From the NCBI GenBank assembly GCA_051648405.1, contig JBOFFC010000137.1, positions 1 to 36,662 on the forward strand: a stretch of 36,662 nt of DNA. The letters run 5' to 3'. Below the pieces are notes generated by a model. It worked only from the letters and a program-made list of their open reading frames with translations, was not told the DNA's origin and ran no database searches. Below are positions 33,829-36,662 of the stretch, one piece after another. Source of the DNA: JBOFFC01 sp051648405 (GTDB taxonomy: Bacteria; Planctomycetota; Planctomycetia; Pirellulales; Lacipirellulaceae). The stretch's first letter is position 1, and each line of letters begins with the position of its first letter. Both the position numbers and the translations under genes were made by a program.

Positions 33829-34094
33829 CGCACTGCCGCTTCACCGAGGCCTGGGGAGAACCACTGATGTCCCAAGGGAACACCGCGGGGGCTCAACGGA
33901 GAAGGGGGGGAACGAAGGGGGGAACCGCGAAGGGCCGCGAATCTGCGCGAAGAAGCGGAAGAACAGCCGCCGATGAACGCGGATAGACGCAGATCGATCA
34001 GGACGAGACCGCCACGGTCGTCGCTCTATCTGCGTTGATCTGCGTGCATCGGCGGTTAGTTTCTCATTTGTTCGTCGTCGTCATCCGGATGTAC
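33829..34094. repeat. repeat-rich intergenic region with 30-base imperfect inverted repeat
   Basis: No gene is seen. The gap holds purine-rich gggggaacgaagggg strings (33893-33925), a gaaccgcgaagggccgcgaa-type repeat (33922-33962), and an inverted pair of the ccgccgatgaacgc-type repeat (33965-33994 and 34028-34057; 25 of 30 positions pair). The inverted repeat could terminate transcription of the preceding minus-strand gene before folD. Repeat families like these recur in other gaps of this window. Confidence 0.65.
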
Positions 34095-36467
34095 TCAGAC
34101 AGACTGAACGTTGAACATTGACAGAGTGTTTCCGTAGTACTGCACCCAGATCGCATAGTCGGCCTGATCCACGTCGCCGTCGTCATCCCCGTCCGCGGAG
34201 AATGTTTCCAAGCCGTTCGTTGACCCGAGTTGGTCGCGCCAGATCGTGTAGTCCGCGGCGTTGACCGCCCCCCCACCTCCGGCTACTCCGTCACCGTTGT
34301 AGTCGCCGAGCAGCTCGAAGGCGCGGTCTATGACTCCCGCGCGCCACGCGACGCGGGTGACCGCACCGGCCGTAGCCCCAACGCCGCGGATGGTGGTCGT
34401 CTGCGCGATGTCGAGGTCGCCAAACGCCACGCTCGTGTCGGTGAGACTTCCCCGGCCGTAGGCGGCGCGGTCTCGCGTCAAGCGGAACGTCCAAGCCGGA
34501 AGCCAAACCGTGCTCGCCCCCGGTGCGTTCGCGAGGTCAATCGCCTCGCGGATTGAGAGCGCGCTCGCGTCGTCCGTGTGGTCAAACGTGTCGGCGACGC
34601 TAGTTACGACGAAGTCGGGAGTCCCGAGAACATCGGCGACGGCGCCCGGGGCGACGGTGGTGTTGGCGCCGTTGAAGAAGCCGCCGGGCGCGTTGTCGTG
34701 CAGGTTGCCTCCTTGGTTGAGCTTGGTCACGCCGGTGGCCGCCTTCACGTTCGGGGTCGTCCCGGCCCCGCCGGTGCTCGTGTTTCGCGCGAAGATCGAC
34801 TCGCCGATTGTCAGCGAACCGGCGGTCGCGTCGATCGCGGCGCCGTCGGTCTCCTGGTTGTTCGTGAACACGCTGCGGCGAACGGTGACGTTCCCCCCCG
34901 TCGAGACAATAGCGGCCCCGACATTGCTCACGACCGCCGCGTCCGACACGTCGAGGATTGCCTGGTTCTGCACCAAGACCGCGGCGCCTCCCTGCGGCGC
35001 CGTGTTCTGTGAGCCGGCGAGCGTGACCCCGACGAGGTCAAGCCGCACGCCGCTGCCGACGACCTCGAAGACACGGTTGCTGGCCGCTGCGGGGGTCCCG
35101 ACCCAGCTCGGGTCGATCACCGTGCGGCCCGCCCCGGCACCAACGATCAGCAGGTTGCCGGTGATGTCGAGGTCGTTGACCGTGGCGCTCGCGGTGGCCT
35201 CGGCGCCCGTCAGGGTGAGTGGGTAGCCGCCCGGATTCGGGGCGACGTAGATCGCTTGGTTTCCAAGGCGTGCGTTGGCCTCGACCACGGCGGCGCGGAG
35301 GCTCACCTGGCCGCCGGGGACCAACGTGCTCAGATCGACCACGCCGTCGGTGATCGATCCGGTCTCGTTCGCGTCCTGGTTAGTGCTCACCACGTAATCG
35401 ACGAGGGTGACCATGCTAGTCAGGCCGGGGAAGCTGATTGTGTCGGTCCCCCCGTTCCCGGCGATCACGATCCGCGACACGCTCGCCGCAGGAAACCACT
35501 CGACGGCGCTGTAGCTGCCAACCGTGGACGCGACCTGGGTTCTTACCCTTCCGTTGATCACCGATACGGTGATCGTGTCGTTCAGCGCGCCGGGCCGACC
35601 CTGCACAAGCAACAACCCGCTCGCATCGTCGAGCATGGAGTGGGCCGTGTTGACCGTGCTGGGGAGCGCGATCACATACCCAAACGCGTCTCTCAGGAAC
35701 GTGGCGGTTAGGTCCGAGATCCACTGCCGGGTCGTGGGCACCGGGACGGCGTTCGGCGGCGGGACCGTCCGCCCGGCGTTCAGCAATTCGTTGGGGTGCG
35801 CCGTTGCGCCCGCTGGGTTGCCGTTGGGGGAGCCTTCATAGAAGTGGCCGCCGCCACTCTCGGTAAACGTCACCGACCGGCCGCTGCCGTCGCGGTAGTC
35901 GTAACGCCAGAGCTCGTGTGCGAACGCGAGTTCGTCTCCCGTGAACGCTGGAGTGGGCTGTGCCAATGACTGATCGGGATCCGCTACATACCGAAGAGGT
36001 TCGACAGGATCGATACCGACGTACGCCACCGCCCCCAGAAGAGAATCGGCACTATCATCGACGATAGGAAACTGCGACTCCGGTACCGCACTGGCGAAGA
36101 AGCCTCCCGCTCCGTTCGGCAAGATCTGGTAAAGCCGGCTCTGCGCTGATTCGAGATTCCCGTCAAGCCTGATCCCGAGAGCATGACCGATCTCGTGGAC
36201 GACGGTTCGGTAGAGGTCGTTCCGGCTCGACTGCCCCAGGGTGGTTGTATCGATAAAGCTCGACTGAAACAGCGCGGCAATCGACGAGAACTCCGAGTCG
36301 TCGAGCGGCGTCGGGTCGAGGAACCAACCGGTGCCCCCACCGTTGTCGTCGAGCGTCAGCGCGCCGGCAGTCGGGATCCCCAGCGTTACAGCACTTTCGA
36401 ACTTGGTATAGCGCCAGGAGTGGAGTTTGGGTAGACCGTTCTCCAACCAAGGAGGACGGTGATGCAA
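34095..36467 (-). CDS. dockerin-bearing HExxH protein, 5' end cut off by an IS630-type element
   Basis: The readable part encodes about 790 residues, with no signal peptide because the 5' end is replaced by the insertion. The nominal start is a TTG inside the element, and residues 1-20 are probably not native. A metallopeptidase motif HEIGHALGI lies at about 91-99; the expected third ligand three residues after the Gly is not a His (Leu, then Asp). Next is a beta-helix-like region with many short repeats (VRRSVFTNNQ, LTIGESIFARN) of the type found in adhesins. The C-terminus has dockerin-like loops: GDYNGDGVAGGGGAVNAADY and ADGDDDGDVDQADYAIW. Homologous proteins carry an N-terminal export signal, here missing, so it is probably a pseudogene or poorly exported. 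Confidence 0.7.
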   Translation of the reverse strand: MHHRPPWLENGLPKLHSWRYTKFESAVTLGIPTAGALTLDDNGGGTGWFLDPTPLDDSEFSSIAALFQSSFIDTTTLGQSSRNDLYRTVVHEIGHALGIRLDGNLESAQSRLYQILPNGAGGFFASAVPESQFPIVDDSADSLLGAVAYVGIDPVEPLRYVADPDQSLAQPTPAFTGDELAFAHELWRYDYRDGSGRSVTFTESGGGHFYEGSPNGNPAGATAHPNELLNAGRTVPPPNAVPVPTTRQWISDLTATFLRDAFGYVIALPSTVNTAHSMLDDASGLLLVQGRPGALNDTITVSVINGRVRTQVASTVGSYSAVEWFPAASVSRIVIAGNGGTDTISFPGLTSMVTLVDYVVSTNQDANETGSITDGVVDLSTLVPGGQVSLRAAVVEANARLGNQAIYVAPNPGGYPLTLTGAEATASATVNDLDITGNLLIVGAGAGRTVIDPSWVGTPAAASNRVFEVVGSGVRLDLVGVTLAGSQNTAPQGGAAVLVQNQAILDVSDAAVVSNVGAAIVSTGGNVTVRRSVFTNNQETDGAAIDATAGSLTIGESIFARNTSTGGAGTTPNVKAATGVTKLNQGGNLHDNAPGGFFNGANTTVAPGAVADVLGTPDFVVTSVADTFDHTDDASALSIREAIDLANAPGASTVWLPAWTFRLTRDRAAYGRGSLTDTSVAFGDLDIAQTTTIRGVGATAGAVTRVAWRAGVIDRAFELLGDYNGDGVAGGGGAVNAADYTIWRDQLGSTNGLETFSADGDDDGDVDQADYAIWVQYYGNTLSMFNVQSV

Positions 36468-36662
36468 GCGATTTCGATGGACCTGCGGGAACGGATCGTT
36501 GCGGCGTACGACCGCGGCGAGGGAAAGAGCCCGCAGTTGGCCTTGCGGTTTGATGTCAGTGCTTCGTTCGTCCGCGGCCTGCTGCGGCGACGCGAGAAAA
36601 CCGGCTCGCTGGCGCCGACCGAGTACAAGCCGGGACCCAAGCGGAAGCTCACCCCCGAGCAG
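36407..36662 (+). mobile_element. left part of an IS630-family insertion sequence
   Basis: The element boundary is inferred near TATA at 36407-36410, where the adjoining gene loses its homologous-looking sequence. IS630 elements target TA dinucleotides. The ribosome binding site aaggagga (36449-36456) and the transposase start lie 40-55 bases inside. Only the left end is in the window, so terminal inverted repeats cannot be compared. Confidence 0.55.
36462..36662 (+). CDS. IS630-family transposase, N-terminal part
   Basis: The first 67 codons of a transposase that continues past the window end. MQAISMDLRERIVAAYDRGE, then QLALRFDVSASFVRGLLRRR (about 29-48) and PGPKRKLTPEQ form the N-terminal helix-turn-helix arrangement of IS630-type transposases, which bind the element ends. 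The strong Shine-Dalgarno sequence aaggagga precedes the ATG at a short distance. The catalytic DDE domain would lie beyond the window. Confidence 0.82.
   Translation, partial: MQAISMDLRERIVAAYDRGEGKSPQLALRFDVSASFVRGLLRRREKTGSLAPTEYKPGPKRKLTPEQ

Overview
The window is a high-GC chromosome segment from a planctomycete, most likely of the Pirellulales (Lacipirellulaceae-like). The evidence is a DUF1559 pseudopilin-like protein with a downstream lipoprotein, three PEP-CTERM proteins in tandem, dockerin-like GDYTGDG/NAADYTAWRD repeats, a glycine-rich secreted protein and a large conserved planctomycete protein of unknown function. Many intergenic gaps hold short low-complexity dispersed repeats. 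No rRNA, tRNA or CRISPR array was seen. The genus is an inference.

Layout. 1-4.0 kb: an uncharacterised protein (minus) divergent from a group-1 sigma-70 factor, then a glycine-rich secreted protein. 4.1-7.8 kb: a minus-strand operon of three membrane or glycan genes (LPG-synthase-TM protein, polyprenyl-phosphate GT2, GT-C-like membrane protein). 7.9-11.7 kb: an AI-2E family permease, a membrane protein with a WW-like motif, and a small anchored protein of unknown function lying between dispersed repeats. 11.8-17.0 kb: an SbcD/SbcC (YhaO/YhaN-like) pair on the minus strand. Its nuclease subunit has lost most metal-binding residues, while its ATPase keeps all ATPase motifs, has a central membrane segment and carries a long low-complexity tail. 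17.3-18.6 kb: a YiiD-type thioesterase and a small heat-shock protein. 18.8-23.3 kb: a secreted or surface set of three PEP-CTERM proteins, a DUF1559 pseudopilin-like protein and a lipoprotein. 23.3-27.3 kb: a CrcB/FluC fluoride channel, an 893-residue conserved anchored protein and a Uma2-family nuclease. 27.4-29.5 kb: groES-groEL (minus) with repeat sequence between the two genes. 29.8-36.7 kb: a GGCT-cupin_5 fusion, a SpoU-type RNA methyltransferase, an orphan PhnD-like binding protein, folD, and a dockerin-bearing HExxH protein whose 5' end is cut off by an IS630-type element running out of the window.

Candidates for an undescribed system are the membrane-spanning SbcC-like ATPase with its apparently dead Mre11-like partner, the bacterial WW-like domain protein, and the GGCT-cupin fusion. 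Planctomycete intergenic repeats form large composite inverted repeats at two places (4015-4112 and 33965-34057). Most other genes are housekeeping or typical planctomycete surface proteins.
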